A DNA stretch of 64,000 nt from an uncultured Erythrobacter sp. (GTDB lineage Bacteria; Pseudomonadota; Alphaproteobacteria; Sphingomonadales; Sphingomonadaceae), in NCBI GenBank assembly GCA_913055155.1, contig CAJXJR010000002.1:188501-252500 (forward strand), read 5' to 3'. A program made the translations under genes and the position numbers. The notes below the pieces were generated by a model. It was not told the DNA's origin. It made no database searches and was given only the letters and a program-made list of their open reading frames with translations. Below, one piece after another: positions 27,557-36,959 of this stretch (positions within the stretch are counted from its first letter, which is position 1; the number at the start of each line of letters is the position of its first letter).

Positions 27557-28848
27557 CAGGCAGCCAGCTCGACAACCTTGGCGCCTTCGGGAATGGTGCG
27601 CGGGGCCGCGTTCAGCGTGTCACGCGCGAAACCCGCCGCCTTTTGGTAGGCAAGCATGAATTCGCTGCGCTCGGCAGGCGGGATCACCTCGTCGATGTTC
27701 TCGAAAACACCGCCGCAACGCTCTTCCACCATATTCAGCAGGCCAAAAGGGCCGGCGCCGCGGTTGCGCAGGGCCAGGCCGCCGACCGGGCCGCACATCT
27801 CTTGGTCATAAGCCGCAAGGCTGGCTTGCGAGACGCCGTGATCCAGCATGATGCGACCGATCACCCGGGCATCGATGATCGCCTGCGAAGCGCCGTTGGA
27901 GCCGGTGGGATACATCGGGTGCGCCGCATCGCCCAGCAGCGCGACCGGGCCATCGACCCAAGTCGGCAGCGGATCGCGGTCGATCATCGGATTCTCGTAG
28001 ACCTTCTCGGACTTCTGCAGCAGCTCCGGCAGGTTGAACCAGTCGTATACGAAATCGCTGAAGTCGTGCGCGAAATCAGCAAGGTGAGCCTCGCGGAACC
28101 AGCCGGACTTGGTCCAGTCATGGGTATCGTCGAAGGTCTTCTCGGCAATCCAGTTGATGTCTGCCAAGCCGTTCTTGTCGGGGTGCGAGATGGGATAGAA
28201 CACCACGCGGTGCCGGCTGGTGCCAAGCCCGACGAAGGACGAGCCCGAGCGGATCGGGACGCTGCGCGCGGTGCCGCGCCACATGATCGTGCCGCCCCAG
28301 TGGATGTCGGGCTGGTCCGGGTGCATCTGCGCGCGCACTTCGGAATGGATACCTTCCGCCCCGAACAGCAGCGCACCGGAAACCTCGCCACTGGTGCCGT
28401 CCGCGCGAACCAGTTGTGCGGTCACCGATCCATCCGCCTCCTTGCGATAACCCGTGATCTTGTGCCCCAATTGCACTGCATCCCGGCCAAGCCGTTCAAG
28501 CACCCTCGCGTAGAGCATCAGGTGGAACTTGCCGCGATGCACGGCATACTGGTGCCAGTTGTACCCGGCCAGCTTGCCGCGCGGTTCCGAATAGATATCC
28601 TTGCCGTTCAGTCCCACCAGTGCCCATTCGCGCGCCGGGATGCCGACCTCGTCCAGCTCGCCTTCGCCGATGCCGAGGTCTTCCAGTTCGCGAATGGCGT
28701 TGGGCTGGATATTGATGCCGACGCCCAGCGGCTTCAGCTCGCGCACGCTTTCGTAAACCGTGCAGGGCACGCCGATCTGGTGAAGCGTTAGCGCTAGGGT
28801 AAGGCCTGCGATGCCGCCGCCTGCGATCAACACGTGATCGTGCTGCAT
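27556..28848 (-). CDS. FAD-dependent aromatic monooxygenase
   Basis: A 430-residue group A flavoprotein hydroxylase (PHBH / salicylate hydroxylase / 6-hydroxynicotinate 3-monooxygenase type). It has the Rossmann motif IAGGGIAGLTLAL, a GADG-like block (LLFGAEGIHSEVR) and GDAAHPMYPTGSNGASQAI, which binds the FAD ribose. NAD(P)H-dependent ring hydroxylation or decarboxylative hydroxylation is expected; substrate unknown. It is the first gene of a two-gene unit with DUF3237. The 240 bp upstream of the start should hold its promoter and that of the small plus-strand genes. Confidence 0.9.
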   Translation of the reverse strand: MQHDHVLIAGGGIAGLTLALTLHQIGVPCTVYESVRELKPLGVGINIQPNAIRELEDLGIGEGELDEVGIPAREWALVGLNGKDIYSEPRGKLAGYNWHQYAVHRGKFHLMLYARVLERLGRDAVQLGHKITGYRKEADGSVTAQLVRADGTSGEVSGALLFGAEGIHSEVRAQMHPDQPDIHWGGTIMWRGTARSVPIRSGSSFVGLGTSRHRVVFYPISHPDKNGLADINWIAEKTFDDTHDWTKSGWFREAHLADFAHDFSDFVYDWFNLPELLQKSEKVYENPMIDRDPLPTWVDGPVALLGDAAHPMYPTGSNGASQAIIDARVIGRIMLDHGVSQASLAAYDQEMCGPVGGLALRNRGAGPFGLLNMVEERCGGVFENIDEVIPPAERSEFMLAYQKAAGFARDTLNAAPRTIPEGAKVVELAA

Positions 28849-29091
28849 GAATTGTGTCTCCGGTCGACTGGAGGGAGAAATTGCGGCTTTCGCGCCGCGT
28901 TATTACCCCTCGCCTATCGCCCCCCACCGACCCAGACAACGGTTTTTAAGATTACCTGTGAAACGGTATTTCGTGAGACTAATTCCCTGATCTGCCCAAG
29001 GTCGGCCTTGGCAACGTCAGGATCGGGTAACCTTCGGGAAACGCACGACCATTATGCCTCGCTATGTCTCAAGCAAGGCGAGTGCCGATCG

Positions 29092-29265
29092 ATGCAAACC
29101 GATGATCGCGGTATGGGCAAGCTGCTGGAATACATATTCTCCAGCGAGCCCGGTTCCTTCGTATTCTGGGGGCTGATCGCCTTCGTAATCCTCACGCGGA
29201 AGAACAAGAGCTGGGTAGACCACGACGCCTGGATTCCCTTTTATCGCCGGGATGACGAGAAGTGA
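29092..29265 (+). CDS. Small membrane protein, function unknown
   Basis: A 57-residue open frame (MQTDDRGMGKLLEYIF...) with one hydrophobic segment, about residues 20-35 (SFVFWGLIAFVILT), followed by a basic, then aromatic/acidic cytoplasmic tail (WVDHDAWIPFYRRDDEK). ATG at 29092 is tentative; ATG at 29113 is possible. The stop overlaps the start of the next small gene (GTGA), which supports both being real. No family recognised. Confidence 0.6.
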   Translation: MQTDDRGMGKLLEYIFSSEPGSFVFWGLIAFVILTRKNKSWVDHDAWIPFYRRDDEK

Positions 29266-29459
29266 CGCAGCAAAGCGAGACGACCGGCATCACCATTGAA
29301 GCCGGATTGACGGCGGAAGGCCAATCGACGCTGAGCGATCCGCTGGTGCAGGCGCTGATCGTCGCCGCGGCGATTTCCTATGTCGTGGGCCGTTTCGTGA
29401 TCGGTCCGCGCGATCCCCAAGAGCCGCGCAAGTGGTGGGACATGCGCCGGATCGACTAG
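29262..29459 (+). CDS. Small membrane protein, function unknown
   Basis: A 65-residue frame from GTG at 29262 with one membrane segment, about residues 28-47 (LVQALIVAAAISYVVGRFVI), and a short charged tail (GPRDPQEPRKWWDMRRID). It overlaps the preceding small gene by 4 bp and ends 17 bp before the convergent trxB stop. No family recognised; it may form a two-component small membrane pair with its neighbour. Confidence 0.6.
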   Translation: MTQQSETTGITIEAGLTAEGQSTLSDPLVQALIVAAAISYVVGRFVIGPRDPQEPRKWWDMRRID

Positions 29460-29475
29460 GCGCGCACAGCTACCG

Positions 29476-30441
29476 CTACTCCGCCGCTTCCTTCGTAGCG
29501 TGTTCCAGCGTGGCCAGGAACCGTTCGGCATCCAGCGCCGCCATGCAGCCCGTGCCCGCCGCCGTCACCGCCTGGCGATAGACATGGTCCATCACGTCGC
29601 CGCACGCGAACACGCCGGGAATGGCGGTCTTGGGCGTGCCCGGCTCCACTTCCAGGTAGCCGGCAGCATCCATCGGCAGCTTGCCCTTGAACAGCTCTGT
29701 CGCAGGCGCGTGGCCGATGGCGACAAAGGCGCCGTCGACTTCCAGCTCGCTCTTCTCGCCCGTTACCGTGTCGACCAGTTCCAGTTTGGCCAGCGCACCG
29801 TTCTCGCCCGCCACGAAGCGTTCGACCGTCTTGTTCCACAAAGGCGTGATCTTGTCATGCGACAGCAGGCGGTCCTGCAGGATCTTCTCGCTGCGCAGTT
29901 CGTCGCGACGGTGGATCAGGGTGACATCGTCGGAATGGTTGGTGAGGTAGAGCGCTTCCTCGACTGCCGTGTTGCCGCCGCCGATCACCGCCACCTTCTT
30001 GCCGCGATAGAAGAACCCGTCGCAGGTGGCGCAGGCCGACACGCCCTTGCCGCCCAGTTCCTGCTCGCCCGGCACGCCCAGCCACTTGGCCTGCGCGCCG
30101 GTAGCGATCACCAGCACGTCACCCACGTATTCGTCACCGGAATCGCCCACGGCGCGGAACGGAGAGCCGCCCTCCAGGTCCACCTCCACGATCGTGTCCC
30201 ACATCATGCGCGTGCCGACATTTTCCGCCTGCGCCTGCATCTGCTGCATCAGCCACGGGCCCTGGATCACGTCGGCAAAGCCGGGATAGTTCTCCACGTC
30301 GGTGGTGATGGTCAGTTGCCCGCCGGGCTGCAGGCCCTGCACGACAATCGGCTCCATCCCCGCGCGTGCGCCATAGATGGCGGCGGAATAGCCGGCCGGG
30401 CCGGAACCGATGATGAGCATGCGGGTGGTGTGGGTGGTCAT
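29476..30441 (-). CDS. trxB: Thioredoxin reductase
   Basis: A 321-residue NADPH:thioredoxin oxidoreductase. The FAD site is IIGSGPAGYSAAIYGARAG, the redox pair C137/C140 is in ACATCDGFFY, and the NADPH site is VAVIGGGNTAVEEALYL; the C-terminal FAD block is GVFACGDVMD. Cytoplasmic dimer by family. It stands alone between a convergent small gene and the NTF2-like protein, which is upstream on the same strand. Confidence 0.96.
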   Translation of the reverse strand: MTTHTTRMLIIGSGPAGYSAAIYGARAGMEPIVVQGLQPGGQLTITTDVENYPGFADVIQGPWLMQQMQAQAENVGTRMMWDTIVEVDLEGGSPFRAVGDSGDEYVGDVLVIATGAQAKWLGVPGEQELGGKGVSACATCDGFFYRGKKVAVIGGGNTAVEEALYLTNHSDDVTLIHRRDELRSEKILQDRLLSHDKITPLWNKTVERFVAGENGALAKLELVDTVTGEKSELEVDGAFVAIGHAPATELFKGKLPMDAAGYLEVEPGTPKTAIPGVFACGDVMDHVYRQAVTAAGTGCMAALDAERFLATLEHATKEAAE

Positions 30442-30518
30442 GGTCGAGTCGAGTCCTTGGTGTGAGCCTTCGACCTAGGAAGCCGCCCGATTCGGTGCAA
30501 GCAGGGCGCGAGGGGTTC

Positions 30519-32375
30519 TCAACCGTCCCAGCCCCTGCCCTGCCCGTATGGCACCCGCACCACCAGTTCCTCGCTCGCCACGGGGGCGCCGTGGGCCAGT
30601 TTTACCAGCCGGGCGTGGAGGTCGGTCCAGGGGGAGGAGCGGGGGGCGCGGTGTTCCTCGGCGAAGCTGCCGCGGCCGTCGTTCGACCAGGTCGAGAGGC
30701 CAAGGCCCAGCCCGCGTGCCTCGTCGACCAGCCAGGGACGCACGCCGCCATAGCTGAGGCCTGTGTGCAGGGCGGCGATATCGGACACTTCGTGACCGTT
30801 CACCCGGTCGTGCCCGGTGGCTTCAGCATCCATCACCGCGCTCATCACGGCAAGGCGTTCGGCGGGTGTGGGTGTGCGCAGCATGTCGGCGCTGCCGGTG
30901 AAGCCTGCTGCCAGCACGTCGCGCACCAGCGGGGGCCAGAACATGGTGTAAGTCGCCTCTGCCAAGTCGCGGCCTTGTGCGGGGGCCTGCGGGCGACCGG
31001 TGACGGCTTCGATCTCGGTGATGAGGCCGTTCTCCAGCTTCCAGCGCAGGGCCATCTGCGCGAACAGGCCGCGCTCGTCGATGGCGCCGAACCAGCCGCC
31101 CTGATTGTGTTCGGGATCGGCCAGGTGGACCTGCCAATCGCGGGTTCCGTCGAAGGTCCACCAGTTGCCGGTGCCGGGTTTCACCGGAACGCCGTTCTCG
31201 GTGTAGCGCACGTCCTGCGCCAAGGGCAGGTCACACGGGCAATTGCGCGCCATGGCATCGAGGATGCGGTCGGTCATCGCATCGTATTCGGCAGGCGTGG
31301 CGAGCGTGACCGGCTGCGGCGCAGGCTTTGGCGGGGTGTAGTCGAGGCTGACTGTCATCGTGCTGCCGGGAAACACGTGGCGCGTGCCGAAGGGCACTTC
31401 GATGAAGGTCATTTCGACATAGCGGAAAGACCCGTTGATGATCTTGAAGCCCTCGTTGGCATGGTGGCTGCGCGGGGTGCGGAAATAGGGCGGCAGGTTC
31501 CACACGGTGCCGTCGTCGAAGTTGATCGTCTCCAGCGCGCCGTCGAAATCGTAAAAGCCGCTTCCCAGCACCGCGCCGCGCTCCACGTCCACCACCAGCG
31601 TCTTGCGGTCGCGGATCTTGGTGACGAAGGCCATCAGCCCCAATTCGTACTGTTCCTTGGCCTGCAAGGTGATGAAGCGGGTGGTGGCATCGGAATGGCC
31701 GTAGTTCTCCACCGCCGGCTGGGCCACGGTCTTGCGCGCGTGCTCGATCCGCTCGCAATCGGGGCGGAAGGGGTAGATGCCGGCGCCATCGTTGCGCTCG
31801 AGCGCCTGGAAATACATGTAGCTGACCGCCTGCAGCGCCTCGCGGCTCTGGCGCTGGGCGGGCGGGATGGGCTCCAGCCAGACGGGGTCGGGCGCGCCCA
31901 GCGCCTCGTAGGCAGCGGCGCCGTTGGGATCGCGGGCGATGAACTGCTCGGCCTCGGTGATGCGATGGTCCGCGTCCACCTTCAGGCGCAGCACGAACAC
32001 GCAGCCGCCGCCCTGTTCGTAGGAGTTGGCGACAAGTCCCACTTCGCCATGCTGCGGATCGGCGTAGTAATGCTTGTAGCTGCCGAAGCGCACGGTGGTC
32101 TTCCACGCGGCCTCGCCCAGCGGCAGCACCTGGTCGTTCTCGGCAAACACGCAATCAGGATGAAACGGCGCGCGCGACGGGTCACCGGCAACCAGCGCGG
32201 CACAGTAGAGGTCGGTGATCGCCTCCAGCTCCTCGCGCGTGGCAACGATCGGCGTCTCTTCCACCCACGGCTCGGCCGACGCATTGGCAGTGTCCTGCGC
32301 GGCCAGCGGTGCGGTGATGGCACCGGCGGCGGTAGCCGCACCTCCGACCAGCAGTGAACGACGTGCAATCTTCAT
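30519..32375 (-). CDS. Tat-exported protein with repeated NTF2/SnoaL-like domains
   Basis: A 618-residue protein beginning with a twin-arginine signal (MKIARRSLLVGGAATAAGAI...) that ends near AAQD, so it is likely folded before export to the periplasm. The rest contains three or more NTF2/SnoaL-type cone domains: about residues 50-165 (LEAITDLYCAAL...HPDCVF), 175-330 (LQAVSYMYFQAL...RPDCERI) and 350-480 (YDAMTDRILDAM...W-F-G-A-I-D-E-R-G), with a degenerate C-terminal part. SnoaL-like enzymes include isomerases, cyclases and the LdpA formaldehyde lyase of lignin dimer degradation. No catalytic residues can be assigned. It may be structural or enzymatic; the region contains several aromatic oxidation genes. 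Confidence 0.7.
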   Translation of the reverse strand: MKIARRSLLVGGAATAAGAITAPLAAQDTANASAEPWVEETPIVATREELEAITDLYCAALVAGDPSRAPFHPDCVFAENDQVLPLGEAAWKTTVRFGSYKHYYADPQHGEVGLVANSYEQGGGCVFVLRLKVDADHRITEAEQFIARDPNGAAAYEALGAPDPVWLEPIPPAQRQSREALQAVSYMYFQALERNDGAGIYPFRPDCERIEHARKTVAQPAVENYGHSDATTRFITLQAKEQYELGLMAFVTKIRDRKTLVVDVERGAVLGSGFYDFDGALETINFDDGTVWNLPPYFRTPRSHHANEGFKIINGSFRYVEMTFIEVPFGTRHVFPGSTMTVSLDYTPPKPAPQPVTLATPAEYDAMTDRILDAMARNCPCDLPLAQDVRYTENGVPVKPGTGNWWTFDGTRDWQVHLADPEHNQGGWFGAIDERGLFAQMALRWKLENGLITEIEAVTGRPQAPAQGRDLAEATYTMFWPPLVRDVLAAGFTGSADMLRTPTPAERLAVMSAVMDAEATGHDRVNGHEVSDIAALHTGLSYGGVRPWLVDEARGLGLGLSTWSNDGRGSFAEEHRAPRSSPWTDLHARLVKLAHGAPVASEELVVRVPYGQGRGWDG

Positions 32376-33268
32376 GATCTTCCTCTCCCCTCAGGCGCGG
32401 GAGACTAGGTCAAATGGCCTGCGTGTCCAGAAAAGAACGGCAGCATCGGGCCGCTGGCGACGGGCGGGGTGCGGAGCGGTTGCCATTGCGGCAGGTGCAG
32501 CGGCACGCTGCCCATGCAGCGTAAAGATGCAGGGCATCACAAGCAGCACCTTTGAACGGAAAATGGCGCGCCTCCGTCGATACGGCCGGTTCGCAGTTCC
32601 AGAGGGGCACTTTCTCGTGTGCAGTATTCTTTTCTGCTTCAGCGTCGCAAATCGCGCAACACTTGTGTTGATGCCAACAGTCGCAGTTGGCGCCCGTCGC
32701 GAATTCTGGACACGGGTATTGAAATCTTGAGTGGCGTCGGCGCAGGGCCCACTCGATCAAGCCTAAGTCTGGATGCAAGACCCATGCGATCGATTGTAAC
32801 ATCCAAGGCCCCATCACGCGCCAGACGCTGGGGTTGCGACCGCCTTCAGACGCGGCGATTCGGTGTGTGTACGAATGCTTGCTTTGCTCAGTAAGTCGAC
32901 TGGAATGTCGGCTTTGCGCACTGAGATCTTGGGAAATTTCACCTGTATTACCGGGGCGTTCGGCATAGGCGTCGAGGTCGAGGGAAATCTGGCTACATTT
33001 TGATGACCATGGATAAGCCGTTGATCGACGAGTATCTTCGTGGGTATCAACACGGCGAAAGTCAGCGCGTGCAATGAACCGCAAGACCGTTGCCGGGCTT
33101 GCGTCACAAGATTGCTGAGACATAAAACTCTCTAATCGTAAGATTAAGGGCAACGCCACTGAGCTGCCGCTAATTTCGCGGCAGGCATAAGGTCTTGGGT
33201 AAAAAGGCCATCTGGCTTGACCAAGATTCGGGTCACTGCCAAGCGGCATGAAGTCCGGTTGGAGAGAA
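32376..33268. other. Gene-poor stretch upstream of the rml operon
   Basis: About 890 bp without a supportable gene between the Tat-exported protein and rmlA. Composition is mixed and less G+C-rich than the neighbours, especially 32880-33180. A small palindrome TAATC-GTAA-GATTA lies at 33133-33146, about 120 bp before rmlA, and could be part of its promoter. Long frames here are cysteine-rich and lack codon bias. Confidence 0.5.
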
Positions 33269-34168
33269 ATGGCTGAGGGTATGGAACGCCAATCACGAAG
33301 AGGCATAATTCTGGCCGGCGGTTCAGGCACCCGCCTTTACCCCCTTACGCGGGGCGTTTCGAAACAGCTGATGCCTGTTTTCGACAAGCCAATGATCTAT
33401 TATCCGCTGTCGACCCTGATGATGGCGGGAATTCGTGATATCCTAGTCATCACCACCCCCGAAGACCAAGCACAGTTCCAGCGCCTACTGGGCGACGGGT
33501 CGGATTTCGGCGTGGCGCTTAGTTATGCGGTGCAGCCTAGCCCGGACGGGCTAGCGCAGGCCTTTCACATCGGCGCGGATTTCGTGCGCGGACATTCCAG
33601 CGCGCTGGTGCTGGGTGACAACATCTTCTACGGCCACGGCCTGCCTGAACTGCTGTCCAACGCCACCGCGCGCGATCAGGGCGCTAGTGTGTTCGCCTAC
33701 CGCGTGAACAACCCTGAGGCTTACGGCGTTGTCGATTTCGATGAGCACGGCAAGGCTCGCTCGCTGGAGGAAAAGCCTGCCCGACCGAAGTCGCACTATG
33801 CCGTCACCGGCCTCTATTTTTACGACGATACCGTGGTCGATCGGGCGCGGGACCTGAAGCCGTCGCGGCGCGGAGAGCTGGAGATCACCGACCTCAACCG
33901 CCTCTATCTCGACGACGGGCTGCTGTCGGTTGAGATCATGGGGCGCGGCTTTGCCTGGCTCGACACCGGCACCCACGGCTCGCTGCTCGATGCCGCCAGC
34001 TATGTACGCATCACCGAGGAACGACAGGGCCTGAAGATATGCTGCCCCGAGGAAATCGCCTGGCGGCAGGGCTTCATCGACGATACCAGGCTGGAGGAGA
34101 TCGCAGCACCGCTCAAGAAGTCGGGCTATGGCGAATACCTGCTCGCACTGCTGGCAGAAGGTCGCTGA
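33269..34168 (+). CDS. rmlA: Glucose-1-phosphate thymidylyltransferase
   Basis: A 299-residue nucleotidyltransferase that makes dTDP-glucose, the first step to dTDP-L-rhamnose. The signature is [20 protein letters not shown] near residue 14, with [13 protein letters not shown] and [13 protein letters not shown] at 33269 is chosen, with GGAGAG just upstream; ATG at 33248 is possible. It is the first gene of a tightly packed rmlA-C-D-B operon; the stop overlaps rmlC (TGATG). Confidence 0.96.
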   Translation: MAEGMERQSRRGIILAGGSGTRLYPLTRGVSKQLMPVFDKPMIYYPLSTLMMAGIRDILVITTPEDQAQFQRLLGDGSDFGVALSYAVQPSPDGLAQAFHIGADFVRGHSSALVLGDNIFYGHGLPELLSNATARDQGASVFAYRVNNPEAYGVVDFDEHGKARSLEEKPARPKSHYAVTGLYFYDDTVVDRARDLKPSRRGELEITDLNRLYLDDGLLSVEIMGRGFAWLDTGTHGSLLDAASYVRITEERQGLKICCPEEIAWRQGFIDDTRLEEIAAPLKKSGYGEYLLALLAEGR

Positions 34169-34713
34169 TGAAGATCGTTCGCTGCGACATCGACGGGCCG
34201 CTGATAATCGAACCGCAGGTTTTCGGAGACGAACGCGGCTTTTTCATGGAGAGCTGGAACGCAGCCAAGTTTGCGGAGGCAGGGCTGGATATCGCCTTCG
34301 TGCAGGACAACCACTCGCGCTCGCAGAAAGGCGTGCTGCGCGGGATGCATTTCCAGAACCCCGGACCGCAGGGCAAGCTGGTGCGCGTAGTCAGCGGCGC
34401 GGTATATGACGTGGCGGTAGACTTGCGCCGTTCCTCCCCCACCTTCGGCAAATGGATGGGCGTGGAACTTTCGGCGCAGAACAAGCGCATGTTCTGGGTA
34501 CCGCAGGGCTTTGCCCACGGCTTCCTGACGCTCGAGGACGGCACCGATTTCCTCTACAAGTGCGATGCGCCCTATGCGCCGCAGAATGAGCATTCGCTGG
34601 CCTGGGACGATCCCGCTGTCGGCATAGAATGGCCGTTGGACAGCATCGATGTGCAGCTGTCTGCCAAGGACCGCGCAGGCAAGGCGCTGGGCGAAGTGGA
34701 GGCCTTTGCATGA
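34168..34713 (+). CDS. rmlC: dTDP-4-dehydrorhamnose 3,5-epimerase
   Basis: A 181-residue cupin-fold epimerase. GVLRGMHFQNP holds the catalytic His, and DVAVDLRRSSPTFGKW and WVPQGFAHGFL are family blocks with the second conserved His. It acts between RmlB and RmlD. It starts on the last base of the rmlA stop and its stop overlaps rmlD (ATGA). Confidence 0.96.
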   Translation: MKIVRCDIDGPLIIEPQVFGDERGFFMESWNAAKFAEAGLDIAFVQDNHSRSQKGVLRGMHFQNPGPQGKLVRVVSGAVYDVAVDLRRSSPTFGKWMGVELSAQNKRMFWVPQGFAHGFLTLEDGTDFLYKCDAPYAPQNEHSLAWDDPAVGIEWPLDSIDVQLSAKDRAGKALGEVEAFA

Positions 34714-35558
34714 AAGTCCTGATCACCGGTGCGAAAGGCCAGCTGGGCCGCGGCCTCATCGCCTCTGCCCCTGCCACTGCAGAGCTGCATCCGGTCGATA
34801 TCGACGATTGCGACCTGACCGATGCGGAGGCGATCACTGCGCTGGTGCGTGAATTGGCACCCGATCTCGTCATCAACGCCGCCGCCTACACCGCAGTCGA
34901 CAAGGCTGAAGAGGACGAGGACACCGCACGTGCTATCAATGCCGGCGCGGTGGCCGCGCTGGTGGCCGCGCATCCGGGCAAGCTGGTGCACGTCTCGACC
35001 GATTTCGTGTTCGACGGCACGTCCAGCCGCGCCTATCGCCCGGACGATCCGCGCAATCCGCTGTCCGCCTATGGCCGCACCAAGGCTGAGGGTGAGGACC
35101 ACTTGCGCGATACTGACATCCTGGTGCGCACGGCATGGGTCTATACCGCCGGCGGCGCGAATTTCGTGCGCACCATGCTGCGACTGATGGTGGAAAAGCC
35201 CGCGCTGAACGTGGTGACGGACCAGATCGGCGCACCAACTTGGGCGCCGGGCCTTGCGCAGACCATTTGGGCGCTCGTCAAAAAAGATGCCTACGGCACT
35301 TTCCACCACAGCGATGCGGGCGTTGCCAGCTGGTACGATTTCGCCGTCGCCATTCAGGAAGAGGCGCTGGCGCTAGGCCTGCTGCACAAGGCCATCCCTG
35401 TAAGGCCAATCCAGACAAGCGCCTATCCCACACCGGCAAAACGCCCGGCCTTCTCGCTGCTCGATTGCAGCAAGACGCGCGATCTGCTGGGAGACGGATA
35501 CACGCACTGGCGCACAAACCTGCGCACCATGCTGAAAGAGGAAAAGGCCCTTGGCTAA
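34710..35558 (+). CDS. rmlD: dTDP-4-dehydrorhamnose reductase
   Basis: A 282-residue short-chain dehydrogenase of the RmlD type, giving dTDP-L-rhamnose with NAD(P)H. The nucleotide site is LITGAKGQLGRGL; the catalytic Y-x3-K is in SAYGRTKAEGE. STDFVFDG and DQIGAPTWAPGLA are RmlD family motifs. ATG at 34710 overlaps the rmlC stop. The last 8 bp overlap rmlB. Confidence 0.95.
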   Translation: MKVLITGAKGQLGRGLIASAPATAELHPVDIDDCDLTDAEAITALVRELAPDLVINAAAYTAVDKAEEDEDTARAINAGAVAALVAAHPGKLVHVSTDFVFDGTSSRAYRPDDPRNPLSAYGRTKAEGEDHLRDTDILVRTAWVYTAGGANFVRTMLRLMVEKPALNVVTDQIGAPTWAPGLAQTIWALVKKDAYGTFHHSDAGVASWYDFAVAIQEEALALGLLHKAIPVRPIQTSAYPTPAKRPAFSLLDCSKTRDLLGDGYTHWRTNLRTMLKEEKALG

Positions 35559-36615
35559 CCTGCTTGTAACCGGCGGTGCCGGCTTCATCGGCGGCAACTT
35601 CGTGCATTACTGGGGGCAGCAGCACCCTGACGATGCGATTATCGTTCTCGACTGCCTGACTTACGCCGGTAATGAATCGACCATCGCAGGCGTGGACCAG
35701 GCCGAGCTGGTGGTGGGCGACATCCGCGACACAGCGCTGGTCGAGAATTTGCTGCGCGACCATGCGATCGACACGCTGGTGCACTTCGCTGCCGAAAGCC
35801 ATGTTGACCGCTCGATCAGCGGCCCGGATATCTTCATCGACACGAATATCCTTGGCACCAACAGTCTCCTGAAGGCTGCACGCAAGGTATGGCTGGACGA
35901 AGGCTCCGGACAACCGCATCGCTTTCACCATATCTCGACAGATGAGGTCTACGGCTCGCTGGGCCCCGAAGATCCCGCTTTCAGCGAAACCACGCAGTAC
36001 CAGCCGAATTCGCCCTATTCGGCCTCGAAGGCGAGCTCGGACCACCTGGTGCGCGCGTACCACCATACCTTCGGGCTGGACGTCACCACGACCAACTGCT
36101 CGAACAACTACGGACCGTATCAGTATCCCGAGAAGCTGATCCCGCTGTTCCTGCTGAACGCGCTCCACGGACGCGACCTGCCGATCTACGGCGATGGCAT
36201 GAACGTGCGCGACTGGTTGCACGTGGAAGACCACTGCCGCGGTATCGAGGCCTGCCTCGACAAGGGCAAGCCGGGCGAGACCTACAATATCGGCGGGGGC
36301 GAGGAACTGCCCAACATGGAGGTGATCGACCGGATCTGCATGGAGGTTGATCGGGCCTTCGCCGAAGTCGACGGGCTGGCCGAGCGCTATCCCGATGCCC
36401 CGGCTGCCAAGGGCAGCAGTACTTTCGACCTCAAGACCTTTGTCACAGATCGCAAGGGCCACGATCGTCGCTATGCCATCGACGAGACCAAGGCGCGCGA
36501 CGAACTGGGCTACCTTGCGCAACACGATTTCGAGGGCGGTCTCAGCGAGACCTTGCGCTGGTACCTCGACAACGAGGAATGGTGGCGCCCACTAGCAGAG
36601 CGTCAAAAGCGTTGA
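35551..36615 (+). CDS. rmlB: dTDP-glucose 4,6-dehydratase
   Basis: A 354-residue extended SDR. TTG at 35551 is the start, with GAGGAAAAGG upstream. The NAD site is LVTGGAGFIGGNF; the active-site residues are in STDEVYG (Thr-Asp-Glu) and PYSASKASSDH (Tyr/Lys). NCSNNYGPYQYPEKLIP is typical of RmlB. It makes dTDP-4-keto-6-deoxyglucose, the branch intermediate for L-rhamnose. It ends the rml operon; I see no strong terminator directly after it. Confidence 0.96.
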   Translation: MANLLVTGGAGFIGGNFVHYWGQQHPDDAIIVLDCLTYAGNESTIAGVDQAELVVGDIRDTALVENLLRDHAIDTLVHFAAESHVDRSISGPDIFIDTNILGTNSLLKAARKVWLDEGSGQPHRFHHISTDEVYGSLGPEDPAFSETTQYQPNSPYSASKASSDHLVRAYHHTFGLDVTTTNCSNNYGPYQYPEKLIPLFLLNALHGRDLPIYGDGMNVRDWLHVEDHCRGIEACLDKGKPGETYNIGGGEELPNMEVIDRICMEVDRAFAEVDGLAERYPDAPAAKGSSTFDLKTFVTDRKGHDRRYAIDETKARDELGYLAQHDFEGGLSETLRWYLDNEEWWRPLAERQKR

Positions 36616-36959
36616 AACATCAACGAGAAAGTCGTCCTGCTCCACCCCCCAAAAAATTCGGACCTTTGTTGATGCCTGGGCGCACGCACCATACTCCAGA
36701 GCGGCAATGCGGCTAGCAATCACGAGCTGAACTTTTTGGAAGCAGGCCTCTTAAGCCGCTGTATTGGTGGACTGTGTCCCTCCAAGCCGGAATTTGCGCA
36801 GAGAGCGGCCTTTGAGATTGCAACGAGTTTACGGGAAGAACCGCACGTCTTGGGCAAGCACAAGCATTCATGAAGGCGCTATTCGAGAAGATGCTGCATG
36901 TGCGTTATAAACCCTGCAGATTTTGAAACGTCATCTCGGAACGTGAAAGAGACGCTGTC
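36616..36959. other. Intergenic stretch between rmlB and the small secreted protein gene
   Basis: About 340 bp without a supportable gene. The sequence is irregular in codon usage in every frame. It should hold the end of the rml transcript and the promoter of the small gene at 36960. No transposase or repeat was recognised. Confidence 0.5.

Noticed and set aside
32410-33330. A 306-codon minus-strand frame upstream of rmlA
   Set aside because: It overlaps the rmlA start, is rich in Cys and Trp, lacks codon bias and matches no family.
36616-36959. Possible transposase remnant after rmlB
   Set aside because: No terminal inverted repeats, target duplication or transposase motif could be seen.
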